DNA of 64,000 nucleotides from the NCBI RefSeq assembly GCF_000187895.1, contig NZ_DS990134.1, positions 558,001-622,000 of the forward strand, written 5' to 3'. The position numbers were made by a program, and so were the translations under genes. The stretch is from Phocaeicola plebeius DSM 17135 (GTDB lineage: Bacteria; Bacteroidota; Bacteroidia; Bacteroidales; Bacteroidaceae). Position 1 is the first letter of the stretch. Every line of letters starts with the position of its first letter. The notes under the pieces were generated by a model. That model saw only the letters and a program-made list of their open reading frames with translations, did no database searches and was not told the DNA's origin. Shown here in pieces: positions 19,962-29,668 of this stretch.

Positions 19962-20909
19962 TTAGTTTTTTTCTGTTAGCTGGAACGTTCTTCCGTCTGT
20001 ACTACGTGTCAGTGTAGCTTCTTTTCCTTTGCCACGCAAATCGAGAATGGTATTCTTGTAACCGTAACCTGAGGCTGTGCGGTACTGAGAGAGCAACATG
20101 TATTGTCCGTCCAAGCAAACTTCAGCGAGGGCTTCATGTGGATAGAATGCCACAGGGATTTCTGTGTTTTCTGCAGTAAGGAAGGACGTTTCTATTTTTT
20201 TGTCGGTTCCGTGTGTGCTATAAAGCAGTCGCCCTCTTCTGGATACAATCCAGGAGTCTGCACAGGCTTGCACCTGATAGGTGTCGTCGTCTTCTACGTT
20301 CCAGACTGCAATGCCGTCAGGACGTACGCGGCGGTCGAGTATGACTTTGGTATCAGGTAAGAACACTTCTACCTTTGAAGAATCAGTTGCAAAAACTAAG
20401 AAGCCGGCTTGAGTTGCCTGGCTGTCGGTGGAAGAGAGTACTTTTTGTCCTGTCTCAAAAATCCGGATGTCTTTTTGTAATACGTCCGACCAGGTGTATC
20501 CTGTAGAAGCCTTGTCTGTTCCGACTAAAGGCGCTGATTCCGGCTGGCGTACATACTTTATTTGATAATCGGCCCCTTTGCGGAGGGTGAGAGTGTCTTG
20601 TTGCAAAGACAGAATGGTCAGTGTATCTGAGAATGAAATTGTCTGTCCGTTACCGATACTTTTTCCGCTCAGTACAAGCTGTCCTTCCGACAGAAGCTGC
20701 CAGCTTTCATATTGCAGAGTGGCCATACCGATGGAGGAGGCTTTACCTTTCTCAGCTAGTGTCATTCCTTGTACGAAGTTGGATGAAGGAGGAAGTATTT
20801 CTGTCCAGTTACCCAACAAGTCTGTTTCATTTACAGCAGTTTTCGGACTGCATGCTATCAAACCTCCCAGAAAGAGAGGTAAGGCGATTTGTTTCATTTG
20901 TTTTTTCAT
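19962..20909 (-). CDS. lipocalin-like lipoprotein
   Basis: A 315-residue protein whose N-terminal signal MKKQMKQIALPLFLGGLIAC places it as a lipoprotein. The segment LLGNWTEILPPSS with following strands (TISFSDTLTILSLQQDTLTLR) fits the small lipocalin-like beta-barrel repeats of Bacteroides (GxW start of a lipocalin), while the C-terminal half (about 200-315) contains several Gln/Tyr-rich strands (VCLDGQYMLLSQYRTASGYG). Start ATG 20909 begins the signal peptide; an upstream in-frame ATG at 20957 is not needed. First gene of the unit with the exchanger; 12 bp separate them. Confidence 0.75.
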   Translation of the reverse strand: MKKQMKQIALPLFLGGLIACSPKTAVNETDLLGNWTEILPPSSNFVQGMTLAEKGKASSIGMATLQYESWQLLSEGQLVLSGKSIGNGQTISFSDTLTILSLQQDTLTLRKGADYQIKYVRQPESAPLVGTDKASTGYTWSDVLQKDIRIFETGQKVLSSTDSQATQAGFLVFATDSSKVEVFLPDTKVILDRRVRPDGIAVWNVEDDDTYQVQACADSWIVSRRGRLLYSTHGTDKKIETSFLTAENTEIPVAFYPHEALAEVCLDGQYMLLSQYRTASGYGYKNTILDLRGKGKEATLTRSTDGRTFQLTEKN

Positions 20910-20990
20910 GGTGATATGTTTTTGTTTATAATGCAGTGATATAGGCTTATACTGCATGTATCACAACTCTTTTTATGGTTACAATAAGTG

Positions 20991-21019
20991 CAAATATACA
21001 AATTACTTTAAGTTTCCAA
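20991..21019 (-). promoter_or_regulatory. promoter of the lipocalin-exchanger operon
   Basis: On the minus strand, TTG (21017-21019), an 18-bp spacer, then TATATTTG (20991-20998), about 80 bp upstream of the lipocalin-like gene start. Confidence 0.5.
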
Positions 21020-21082
21020 GGTAATAACGGTTTATAGGTTATAAAAATGCACGATTCTCCTCCTTTTTTGCATGATTAATAG

Positions 21083-21113
21083 TTGTATGTGATACACCAA
21101 TTCCCTATCTTTG
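21083..21113 (+). promoter_or_regulatory. promoter of the GH43-GH51 operon
   Basis: TTG (21083-21085), a 20-bp spacer, then TATCTTTG (21106-21113), 25 bp before the GH43 gene ATG. The best-matching promoter of the enzyme cluster. Confidence 0.62.
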
Positions 21114-21138
21114 CATCAAACGTTAACATGTAAAGTAT

Positions 21139-23061
21139 ATGAGAAACAGAATCCTGTCTTTGTTATTCTTACTTCCGTTTATTTCGGAATCAGTGTCTGC
21201 CGCGTTGGTGGAAGAAAAAGATTATGTAGCTTATTTGTTTACTTATTTTACGGGGAATCATATCAGTGAAGAAGCCGTATGTTATGGGGTCAGTATGGAT
21301 GGATATACCTACTATGCCCTGAATAATAACAAACCGGTGCTTGATTCAAAAGTAATCAGCTCTACCGGTGGCGTGCGCGACCCTCATATCCTGAGAGGAG
21401 AAGACGGTCAGACTTTTTATATGGTAGTGACCGATATGGTGTCGGACAATGGTTGGGATTCTAACCGTGCGATGGTACTGCTGAAATCTACAGACCTGGT
21501 AAACTGGTCGCATTCTGTCATTAATATGCAGAAACGTTATCCGGGACAGGAAAAACTGAAACGTGTATGGGCTCCTCAGACTATTTATAATAAGGAAGTA
21601 GGAAAGTACATGGTATACTGGTCCATGCAGTATGCCGGTGGGGTAGACGTGATTTATTATGCGTATGCCAATGAAGATTTTACTGACCTGGAAGGGGAAC
21701 CGAAACCTCTTTTTATTCCGAAGGACAAGAAATCTTGTATAGACGGTGATATCGTGTATAAAGATGGGGTATATCATCTTTTCTATAAAACGGAAGGACA
21801 CGGTAACGGCATTAAAGTGGCAACTACTCGCTCGCTGACTTCTGGAGAATGGGAGGAACAACCGGATTACAAACAGCAGACAAAGGAAGCGGTGGAAGGA
21901 GCTGGTACGTTCAAGCTGATTGGACAGGACAAGTACATCTTGATGTATGATGTGTATATGAAGGGAGCTTATCAGTTCACGGAAACAACCGACTTGAAAA
22001 ACTTCAAGGTGATAGATCATGCAGTAAAGATGAATTTCCATCCTCGTCATGGTACCATCATTCCTATTACCCGTGCAGAACTGAAACGAATTACAGACAA
22101 ATGGGGTAAACCAGCTGAACTGGGTGAACTGCCGGTAAATCCGGTATTGCCAGGATTCCATGCAGACCCTGAAGTGCTTTATTCACAGCAAACTCAACGT
22201 TATTATATTTATTCTACTACAGACGGACAGCCGGGATGGGGAGGATGGTATTTTACCGTATTCTCTTCGGCTGACATGAAGGACTGGACTTACGAAGGTG
22301 TGATGCTGGATTTGCGTTCTCCGCAGGTACCTTGGGCGAATGGAAATGCCTGGGCACCGGCTATTGAAGAAAAACTGATTGATGGGAAATATAAATATTT
22401 CTTCTATTACAGTGGCAATCCGAACGATGATTCAGGCAAGAAAATCGGAGTGGCTGTAGCCGACTCTCCTGTAGGGCCTTTCAAAGATATGGGCAAACCT
22501 ATCATTACAGATTCTCCGGTGGGACACGGACAGCAGATTGATGTGGATGTGTTTACTGATCCAGTTTCCGGTAAATCTTATTTGTATTGGGGTAATGGCT
22601 ATATGGCCGGAGCTGAACTGAACGATGACATGGTGTCTATCAAGAAGGAAACATTGAAGGTGATGACTCCGAAAGGAGGTACATTGAAAGATTATGCGTA
22701 TCGTGAAGCTCCATACGTGTTCTATCGCCAGGGATTATATTACTTCCTGTGGTCGGTAGATGATACGGGTTCAGCGAACTATCATGTGGCATACGGCACA
22801 TCGGATTCTCCTCTAGGTCCGATTAAGGTAGCTAAGGACCCGATTGTGATGATACAAGATCCTGCGAAAGAAATTTATGGTACGGCACATAATTCCGTAG
22901 TTCGTAAACCGGGTACGGATGAGTGGTATATCGTGTACCATCGTATCAATAAAAATTACCTGGATAAAGATAAAGGTCCTGGTGTACACCGCGAAGTTTG
23001 TATCGACCGGATGGAATTCAATGCGGACGGTACGATTCAGCGTGTAAAAGTTTCCAAATAA
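21139..23061 (+). CDS. tandem-domain GH43 enzyme (arabinofuranosidase/xylosidase type)
   Basis: A 640-residue secreted protein (signal peptide to about residue 21) with two five-bladed beta-propellers of the GH43 type. Domain 1 (about 28-330) shows the catalytic base Asp81 in GGVRDPHIL, the pKa-setting Asp in CIDGDIVY and the acid Glu in EGAGTFKLIG. Domain 2 (about 335-640) shows Asp343 in GFHADPEV, the middle Asp in QQIDVDVFTD and acid Glu523 in REAPYVFYR, plus the TAHNSVV loop. All three acidic residues therefore look present in both halves, so both domains could be active. The likely job is removal of alpha-L-arabinofuranosyl or xylosyl units. The GH51 gene starts 26 bp downstream, so they are co-expressed. 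Confidence 0.9.
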   Translation: MRNRILSLLFLLPFISESVSAALVEEKDYVAYLFTYFTGNHISEEAVCYGVSMDGYTYYALNNNKPVLDSKVISSTGGVRDPHILRGEDGQTFYMVVTDMVSDNGWDSNRAMVLLKSTDLVNWSHSVINMQKRYPGQEKLKRVWAPQTIYNKEVGKYMVYWSMQYAGGVDVIYYAYANEDFTDLEGEPKPLFIPKDKKSCIDGDIVYKDGVYHLFYKTEGHGNGIKVATTRSLTSGEWEEQPDYKQQTKEAVEGAGTFKLIGQDKYILMYDVYMKGAYQFTETTDLKNFKVIDHAVKMNFHPRHGTIIPITRAELKRITDKWGKPAELGELPVNPVLPGFHADPEVLYSQQTQRYYIYSTTDGQPGWGGWYFTVFSSADMKDWTYEGVMLDLRSPQVPWANGNAWAPAIEEKLIDGKYKYFFYYSGNPNDDSGKKIGVAVADSPVGPFKDMGKPIITDSPVGHGQQIDVDVFTDPVSGKSYLYWGNGYMAGAELNDDMVSIKKETLKVMTPKGGTLKDYAYREAPYVFYRQGLYYFLWSVDDTGSANYHVAYGTSDSPLGPIKVAKDPIVMIQDPAKEIYGTAHNSVVRKPGTDEWYIVYHRINKNYLDKDKGPGVHREVCIDRMEFNADGTIQRVKVSK

Positions 23062-23087
23062 TAATCCTAAACACAACCTTCTTACCT

Positions 23088-25598
23088 ATGAAACACCTGA
23101 CACATTTGGCTGCCTTATGTGCTTGCCTTACCAGTTTTCCTGTATCGGCTCATGTACAGGAAGTGATGAATGAACCGGATTCGGTATATCTGTTTTCGTA
23201 TGCCACTGTGAACGATGCGGGCCGTAGTGGGCTGAAGCTGGCTTGGAGTACAGATGAGGCGCGCTGGTTCAGCATCGGCAACGGATATGGATATGTGAAA
23301 TGTGATTACGGCGCCTGGGGAGCCGAGAAACGCATGTTTAATCCTCATCTGGTGCGGGATGAAAAAGGAGTATGGCACTGCTTCTGGCAGCTGAACGAGA
23401 GCGGAAAAGAATGGGGGCATGCCACTTCGCCGGATTTGATGAAGTGGAATCCGCAGACTTACTATATGCAGCCGGCTCGGGAAGGTGAACAGGTTCCGGC
23501 CGTTAAACGAGGAAGGGAGACGCGCAAGAAAGCGGTGGTGGAAGGTGTGTTGGAACAAGGATATATGCAGAAAGTGGCCTGGGAGGACGTAGATCGTCTG
23601 TTGAAGTTTGCGGACTACCGGGCTTACAGAGACCAGTTGCACAATGAACGTACGGAGCAGGATGCTCAGCGTTTTGCTGGACTGGCTCCTGTTTCCTTAC
23701 AATTGACGGTGCGTCCGGAAGAGGCTAAGCCTATCAGCGATAAACTGATTGGTATTTTCTTTGAAGATATTAATTACGGAGCTGATGGCGGACTTTATGC
23801 GGAACTGGTACAGAACCGTGATTTTGAGTATTCTCCAAAGGATAATGCGCGTCAGGGATTTGACAGTGGCTATGCCTGGAGTGTATGGGAGAACGGACAG
23901 TCGGCAGCCGTGAAGGTGTCAACCGAAAATCCTTTGCATGAGAATAATCCGCATTATGTCGTATTGCAGGCTAAGCCGGGAATGGCTCTCCGTAATCCAG
24001 GTTTTGATGGAATTACGTTGAAGAAAGGAGAAAAGTATGATTTCTCTGTCTTCTCTCGTATGCCTGAAGGAAGTAAAGGGGGCAAAGTTATCGTGCGCTT
24101 GCTGGATAATGAGGGAAAGGAAGTGGCGAAATCTTCTGTACGTGTAGCAGCCGGAAAATGGAAAAAGCAGTCGGCTGTACTGACGGCTCAGACCGATGTG
24201 GATGCGGCTGTGCTTTCAGTGGAACCGGAAGTGACTGGAGAATTGTATCTGGATATGGTTTCATTGTTCCCTCAAAAGACTTTCAAGGGCCGTAAAAACG
24301 GACTGAGAGCCGATCTGGCACAGACTTTGGCCGATTTACATCCACGTTTTGTGCGTTTCCCGGGCGGTTGTGTAGCACATGGAAACGGAATAGATAATAT
24401 TTATCGCTGGAAAAACTCAGTAGGTCCGCTGGAAGCCCGTAAACCGATGGGGAACTTGTGGGGCTATCATCAGACATTAGGTTTGGGATACTTTGAATAT
24501 TTCCAGTTTTGTGAAGATATAGGAGCAGAACCTCTGCCAGTACTGGCGGCAGGAGTTCCATGTCAGAATTCGGCTTGCATCCCGGGAAAACCTTTGAGCG
24601 GCGGACAGCAGGGAGGTATTCCCATGGAAGAGATGGGAGCGTATGTACAGGATATTCTGGACTTGATAGAATATGCCAATGGTGATCCGAAGAAGAGTAA
24701 ATGGGCGAAGATGCGTGCGGAAGCGGGCCATCCGGAACCTTTCAATTTGAAATACGTCGGTATTGGAAACGAAGATTTGATTACACCTGTTTTTGAAGAA
24801 CGTTTTGAAATGATTTTCAAGGCAGTAAAAGAAAAGTATCCGGAAATCACGGTGATTGGTACGGTGGGTCCTTTCTATGAAGGTACGGATTATGAGGCTG
24901 GATGGAAGTTTGCTACGCGCCTGAATGTGCCGATGGTGGACGAGCATTATTATAATACTCCAGGCTGGTTTATTAATAATCAGGATTATTATGACCGTTA
25001 TGACCGTGCCAAACCTAAAGTATATTTGGGAGAGTATGCCGCACATTTGCCGGGACGTCCCAATAACATTGAAACGGCTTTAGCTGAGGCCTTGTATCTG
25101 ACTTCGGTAGAACGTAATGGTGACATCGTGTCAATGACCTCTTATGCTCCTTTGTTGGCAAAGGAAGGACATACTCAGTGGAACCCTGATTTGATTTATT
25201 TCAATAACCGTGAGGTGAAACCCACTGTGGGATATTATACTCAGTTGCTTTATGGTCAGAATTCCGGAGATTCTTATTTGCCTGCCGACCGGAAAATCGA
25301 TAATCCTCGTCAGGATGTACAGAAACGAATAGGTACTTCAGTCGTACGTGACAGTAAGACGGGAGACTGGATTGTGAAACTGGTGAATCTGTTGCCGGTT
25401 CCGGTAAAGGCTAAGGTGGAAGGTCTGACACCTGTAGAGAATGGCAAGGTGGTTTTGCAGGTGTTGAGTGGGAAACCTACTGACAAAAATGCACGACCAA
25501 TGAAAAAAGAGATAACCATGGCTGAGTTGTCCCAATATGAAATGCCGGCTTATTCTTTGAATGTAATTCGTGTAAAGGTAGCTGGAACCAAGAAGTAG
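23088..25598 (+). CDS. GH51 alpha-L-arabinofuranosidase with N-terminal GH43-like fragment
   Basis: An 836-residue secreted enzyme (signal MKHLTHLAALCACLTSFPVSA). Residues about 28-130 resemble the first blade or blades of a GH43 propeller (YLFSYATVNDAG, MFNPHLVRDEKG, HATSPDLMKWNP), too short to be a working domain. From about residue 205 follow a CBM4-like jelly roll and the GH51 (beta/alpha)8 barrel: RFPGGCVAHGNG, acid/base Glu562 in YVGIGNEDL, the MVDEHYYNTP strand and nucleophile Glu649 in VYLGEYAAH; a beta-sandwich closes the chain. The likely action is release of arabinose from arabinan or arabinogalactan side chains. ATG 23088 starts the signal peptide; the longer reading frame upstream overlaps the GH43 gene and is not used. 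Confidence 0.93.
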   Translation: MKHLTHLAALCACLTSFPVSAHVQEVMNEPDSVYLFSYATVNDAGRSGLKLAWSTDEARWFSIGNGYGYVKCDYGAWGAEKRMFNPHLVRDEKGVWHCFWQLNESGKEWGHATSPDLMKWNPQTYYMQPAREGEQVPAVKRGRETRKKAVVEGVLEQGYMQKVAWEDVDRLLKFADYRAYRDQLHNERTEQDAQRFAGLAPVSLQLTVRPEEAKPISDKLIGIFFEDINYGADGGLYAELVQNRDFEYSPKDNARQGFDSGYAWSVWENGQSAAVKVSTENPLHENNPHYVVLQAKPGMALRNPGFDGITLKKGEKYDFSVFSRMPEGSKGGKVIVRLLDNEGKEVAKSSVRVAAGKWKKQSAVLTAQTDVDAAVLSVEPEVTGELYLDMVSLFPQKTFKGRKNGLRADLAQTLADLHPRFVRFPGGCVAHGNGIDNIYRWKNSVGPLEARKPMGNLWGYHQTLGLGYFEYFQFCEDIGAEPLPVLAAGVPCQNSACIPGKPLSGGQQGGIPMEEMGAYVQDILDLIEYANGDPKKSKWAKMRAEAGHPEPFNLKYVGIGNEDLITPVFEERFEMIFKAVKEKYPEITVIGTVGPFYEGTDYEAGWKFATRLNVPMVDEHYYNTPGWFINNQDYYDRYDRAKPKVYLGEYAAHLPGRPNNIETALAEALYLTSVERNGDIVSMTSYAPLLAKEGHTQWNPDLIYFNNREVKPTVGYYTQLLYGQNSGDSYLPADRKIDNPRQDVQKRIGTSVVRDSKTGDWIVKLVNLLPVPVKAKVEGLTPVENGKVVLQVLSGKPTDKNARPMKKEITMAELSQYEMPAYSLNVIRVKVAGTKK

Positions 25599-25687
25599 GT
25601 GTGCCTTTGAATGATTTTTGACTGATAATTGATTGATTTCTATTTCTACGGTTTGGTAGCAAGTCCCTATTTTTGTAAAAGTGAAAA

Positions 25688-28039
25688 ATGAATACCATGA
25701 ATAAATTATTGAGAAAATTGTCATTAGGGGTGGCTTGTCTTTTGATGGCGGCTTTTATCAGCTCATGTCAAAGTTCGCAAGCCAGTGGAACGTTTGAAGT
25801 TGGGAAAAATACGTTCCTGTTAAATGGAAAGCCTTTTGTAGTGAAAGCTGCGGAGGTACATTATCCGCGTATCCCGGAACCTTACTGGGAACAGCGTATT
25901 CTTTCTTGTAAGGCTTTGGGTATGAATACCCTTTGTCTGTATGTATTCTGGAACTTGCACGAACAGCAGCCAGGTAAGTTTGATTTTTCCGGCAATAAAG
26001 ATATTGCCAAGTTCTGCCGTTTGGCTCAGAAGCATGGAATGTATGTCATTGTACGTCCGGGTCCGTATGTATGTGCAGAATGGGAAATGGGTGGATTGCC
26101 CTGGTGGTTACTGAAGAAAGAAGATGTACAGTTACGTACGCTGGATCCTTATTATATGGAACGTGTTGGTATTTTCATGAATGAAGTAGGCAAGCAGTTG
26201 GCAGACTTGCAGATTTCTCGTGGTGGAAATATCATTATGGTGCAGGTTGAGAACGAATATGGTTCGTATGGAATAGACAAGCCGTATGTATCGGCCATTC
26301 GTGATTTGGTGAAAAAAGCTGGCTTTACAGATGTACCTTTGTTCCAGTGTGACTGGAGTTCTAACTTCACCAACAACGCACTGGATGATTTGCTGTGGAC
26401 CGTAAACTTTGGTACGGGAGCCAACATTGACGAGCAGTTCAAGAAACTGAAATCACTGCGTCCGGAAACTCCGATGATGTGTAGTGAATTCTGGAGCGGC
26501 TGGTTCGATCACTGGGGTCGGAAGCACGAGACTCGTGATGCGGCTACAATGGTGAGCGGTATTAAAGATATGTTGGATCGTAATATCTCTTTCAGCCTTT
26601 ATATGACACACGGAGGAACTACCTTTGGCTGGTGGGGTGGTGCCAACAATCCGGCTTACTCGGCTATGTGCAGCTCATACGATTATGATGCACCTATCAG
26701 TGAAGCAGGATGGACTACTCCGAAATATTTCCAGTTGCGTGACTTGCTGAAACAGTATCTTCCGGAAGGAGAAACTTTGCCGGAACCTCCGGCTCAGTAT
26801 CCGGTGATTTCCGTACCGGCCATTACAGAATGGGAAGTCGCACCCTTGTTCGATAATCTGCCTCAGGCTAAACAGTCGGAAGATATTAAGCCTATGGAAC
26901 AGTTTGATCAGGGTTGGGGAAGTATCTTGTATCGTACGACATTGAAAGAAGATGTAAAAGGTATTTTGCATATTGATGAAGTACACGACTGGGCACAGGT
27001 ATTTGCTGATGGAAAATTGTTGGGCCGCTTGGACCGTCGTCGTGGTGAGTTCACTTTACCGCTGAAAGAAACTTTGAAAAAAGGTACACGTCTGGATATT
27101 CTGGTAGAAGCCATGGGACGTGTGAACTTTGACAAATCAATTCATGACCGGAAAGGTATTACGAACAAAGTGGAAGTGGTAAGCGGCGAACAGGTGAAGG
27201 AACTGAAAGGCTGGGAAGTATACAACTTGCCTCCGTTCTATGAATTTGTCAGCCAGAAAAATTACCAGGCAGGCAAGCCGGTTGACGGACCTGCATATTA
27301 TAAAGCTACCTTCCGTTTGGATAAGACAGGTGATACTTTCCTGGATATGCAGACTTGGGGAAAAGGTATGGTTTGGGTAAACGGACATGCCATGGGACGT
27401 TTCTGGGAAATCGGTCCGCAGCAAACTTTGTATATGCCGGGTTGCTGGTTGAAAGAAGGAGAGAATGAAATTATTGTGCTCGACCTGAAGGGACCGGCTG
27501 AAGCAAAAGTGGCTGGCGTAGAAAAACCGATTCTAGATATGCTGCGTGAAAAAGCACCGGAAACTCATCGTAAAGACGGACAGAACTTGAACTTGAAAGC
27601 TGAAAAAGTGGTAAATGCAGGTACATTCAAAGCTGGAAACGGCTGGCAGGAAGTACGTTTTGCACAGCCTGTAGCAGGACGCTATTTCTGTCTGGAAGGT
27701 ATTTCCAACTATGAAGGAAACAATATCGCAGCCATTGCAGAGTTGGATGTACTGGATAATAACGGAAAGCCTGTTTCTCGTGAGAACTGGAAGATTGTGT
27801 ATGCCGACAGTGAAGAAACACGTAGTGGAAACCGCACGGCAGATAAAGTCTTCGACTTGCAGGAAAGCACTTTCTGGCAGACGGTAGACAATACCGCTTA
27901 TCCTCATCAGATTGTCATAGATTTAGGTAAGGAATATAATGTGACCGGTTTCCGGATGTTACCTCGTGCAGAAGCCGGCGCACCAGGTTTGATAAAGGAT
28001 TACAAAGTATATGTAAAGAAATCAGACTTTACATATTGA
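25688..28039 (+). CDS. GH35 beta-galactosidase lipoprotein with C-terminal F5/8-type domain
   Basis: A 783-residue lipoprotein (CLLMAAFISSC). The GH35 TIM barrel shows the early KAAEVHYPRIP and RPGPYVCAEWEMGGLPWW blocks, the acid/base Glu190 in QVENEYGSYG and the nucleophile Glu267 in MMCSEFWSGWFDHWG. Beta-sandwich domains follow; the last about 140 residues (from around 640) form a discoidin/F5-8 type C like domain (FRMLPRAEA, DYKVYVKKSDF) that may bind galactan. The enzyme would remove terminal beta-galactose, matching the GH43 and GH51 genes just upstream in an arabinogalactan-degrading set. The 89-bp gap to the GH51 gene has a TATTTTTG box (25669-25676) but no good -33 element, so read-through is likely. 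Confidence 0.93.
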   Translation: MNTMNKLLRKLSLGVACLLMAAFISSCQSSQASGTFEVGKNTFLLNGKPFVVKAAEVHYPRIPEPYWEQRILSCKALGMNTLCLYVFWNLHEQQPGKFDFSGNKDIAKFCRLAQKHGMYVIVRPGPYVCAEWEMGGLPWWLLKKEDVQLRTLDPYYMERVGIFMNEVGKQLADLQISRGGNIIMVQVENEYGSYGIDKPYVSAIRDLVKKAGFTDVPLFQCDWSSNFTNNALDDLLWTVNFGTGANIDEQFKKLKSLRPETPMMCSEFWSGWFDHWGRKHETRDAATMVSGIKDMLDRNISFSLYMTHGGTTFGWWGGANNPAYSAMCSSYDYDAPISEAGWTTPKYFQLRDLLKQYLPEGETLPEPPAQYPVISVPAITEWEVAPLFDNLPQAKQSEDIKPMEQFDQGWGSILYRTTLKEDVKGILHIDEVHDWAQVFADGKLLGRLDRRRGEFTLPLKETLKKGTRLDILVEAMGRVNFDKSIHDRKGITNKVEVVSGEQVKELKGWEVYNLPPFYEFVSQKNYQAGKPVDGPAYYKATFRLDKTGDTFLDMQTWGKGMVWVNGHAMGRFWEIGPQQTLYMPGCWLKEGENEIIVLDLKGPAEAKVAGVEKPILDMLREKAPETHRKDGQNLNLKAEKVVNAGTFKAGNGWQEVRFAQPVAGRYFCLEGISNYEGNNIAAIAELDVLDNNGKPVSRENWKIVYADSEETRSGNRTADKVFDLQESTFWQTVDNTAYPHQIVIDLGKEYNVTGFRMLPRAEAGAPGLIKDYKVYVKKSDFTY

Positions 28040-28077
28040 TTTTCAATTCGTATAGAACTTAAGGTATTGAAGATGGA

Positions 28078-28115
28078 AATATCCCATGGACGGTAAGTCT
28101 ATGGGATATTTTTTT
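28078..28115 (+). terminator. intrinsic terminator of the GH43-GH51-GH35 cluster
   Basis: AATATCCCAT (28078-28087) pairs with ATGGGATATT (28101-28110), then T5. It ends the enzyme cluster. Confidence 0.85.
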
Positions 28116-28232
28116 GTCTGTAGAAATAAAAATAAACTCATTCTGCTTTCTTTATGGCATTTTTTTACGAACTTTGCCGCCCAATATGAAACAGGTATGC
28201 AGGGTATACTTGCATGTGACAAATTTGATAAG

Positions 28233-29546
28233 ATGAATAAGCCAAAAGCTGTATTTAGAGAAATAAACGAGAGCTATACGCTACAGGAGGCCATAGCTGA
28301 AGCAAAACGTTGCTTGAATTGTAAGAATCCTTCCTGTAAGAAGGGATGCCCGATAGAAAATCATATCCCGGAGTTCATTCATGAACTGTCAAAAGGCAAT
28401 ATGGGAAATGCCATGGCAATCATTAACGAGAAAAGTAACCTGCCGGCTATTTGTGGCCGTGTCTGTCCCCATGAAAAGCAGTGTCAGGGGCATTGCGTAT
28501 TGTATCCGAAAGGGAAGGGGATTGAAATTGGTAAGCTGGAACGTTTCGTGGCCGATTTTGATACGGAAATGAAGTTGATTCGTGAGAAACTTCCTCAGAA
28601 AACACGGGGAAAGGTTGCCGTGATTGGTTCGGGACCTGCCGGACTGACCGTAGCCGGAGACTTGGCTCGTCAGGGGTTTAACGTGACAATTTTTGAGAGT
28701 CAGGCAGAACCCGGTGGGGTGTTGATGTACGGCATTCCGGAATATCGTCTTCCCAAACAGGTGGTTCGTCAGGAAATTGAGAAGATTGAAGCACTGGGGG
28801 TGACTTTTCTGTTGAACTGTGTGGTAGGAAAGCAGCTGAACATTGATGATATTTTTGCGCAGGGATACGATGCTATTTTTATTGGTTCAGGTACGGCTCT
28901 GCCTAAATCATTGGATATTCCGGGGGCCGGATTGCGTGGAGTGATTCAGGCGACTTACCTGTTGCACATGGCCAATATCTATAATGAAGGCACTGTCGGC
29001 CGTGATAAGGTGCCGGTTATCGAAGGAGAGCACGTGGCGGTGATGGGATGCGGAAACGTGGCCATGGATGCGGCCCGTACGGCCGTACGTATGGGAGCGG
29101 CTAGTGTGACCATTGTGTATCGACGTACGGAAGCCGATATGCCCGCTATACAGGCAGAATATCAGGCTGCCTTGCAGGAAGGAGTGAAATTCTTATGGCA
29201 GACTTCCACGACTGAATTCCTTGGAGATGAAGACGGGAAGGTTGTCGGATTACGTGCCAATACACCGGAGGGAGTCAAGGAGTATGCTTTCGATCGCATT
29301 TGTCTGGCTGTGGGTTCACGCCCGGCTAGTCGGATTGTGTCGACAACGGAAGGCATAGAAACCGATGATAACGGGTATGTATTGGTGAAAGAACGTCCGT
29401 TCGGTATGACAAGCCGTAAAGGAGTGTTTGCCGGAGGTGATGTGGTGCATCGTCCGCAAACGGTAGTGATGGCTATGAAAGCAGCAAAGAGCGTGGCTGT
29501 GGGTATCGCACAGTATGTTGATGCTGTAAAATTGCTGAGTGAATAA
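28233..29546 (+). CDS. NADPH-dependent glutamate synthase small subunit (stand-alone GltD type)
   Basis: A 437-residue iron-sulfur flavoprotein. Four N-terminal Cys (27, 30, 35, 39 in RCLNCKNPSCKKGCP) and a second group further on (CGRVCPHEKQCQGHC) hold 4Fe-4S clusters. VIGSGPAGLTVAGDLARQG is the FAD site, MGCGNVAMDAARTAVRMGA the NADPH site, and GVFAGGDVVHRPQTVVMA the second FAD-contact segment. In Bacteroidetes such proteins are annotated as the NADPH-dependent glutamate synthase small subunit, an electron-transfer unit. No large subunit (GltB) is near, so it may work alone, with a distant partner, or as a ferredoxin:NADP oxidoreductase. ATG 28233 chosen: an earlier in-frame ATG at 28086 lies in the terminator hairpin. 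Confidence 0.9.
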   Translation: MNKPKAVFREINESYTLQEAIAEAKRCLNCKNPSCKKGCPIENHIPEFIHELSKGNMGNAMAIINEKSNLPAICGRVCPHEKQCQGHCVLYPKGKGIEIGKLERFVADFDTEMKLIREKLPQKTRGKVAVIGSGPAGLTVAGDLARQGFNVTIFESQAEPGGVLMYGIPEYRLPKQVVRQEIEKIEALGVTFLLNCVVGKQLNIDDIFAQGYDAIFIGSGTALPKSLDIPGAGLRGVIQATYLLHMANIYNEGTVGRDKVPVIEGEHVAVMGCGNVAMDAARTAVRMGAASVTIVYRRTEADMPAIQAEYQAALQEGVKFLWQTSTTEFLGDEDGKVVGLRANTPEGVKEYAFDRICLAVGSRPASRIVSTTEGIETDDNGYVLVKERPFGMTSRKGVFAGGDVVHRPQTVVMAMKAAKSVAVGIAQYVDAVKLLSE

Positions 29547-29668
29547 CCTAATTATAAAATAAATACTAAAGTTTAAGGACTATGTCCTGATAACTCAGGA
29601 AAAAGCATTAATTTCGCGAATTCAAATGAAACTTTAGAATTTAGATACCAAAAAACTTTACGATAATG

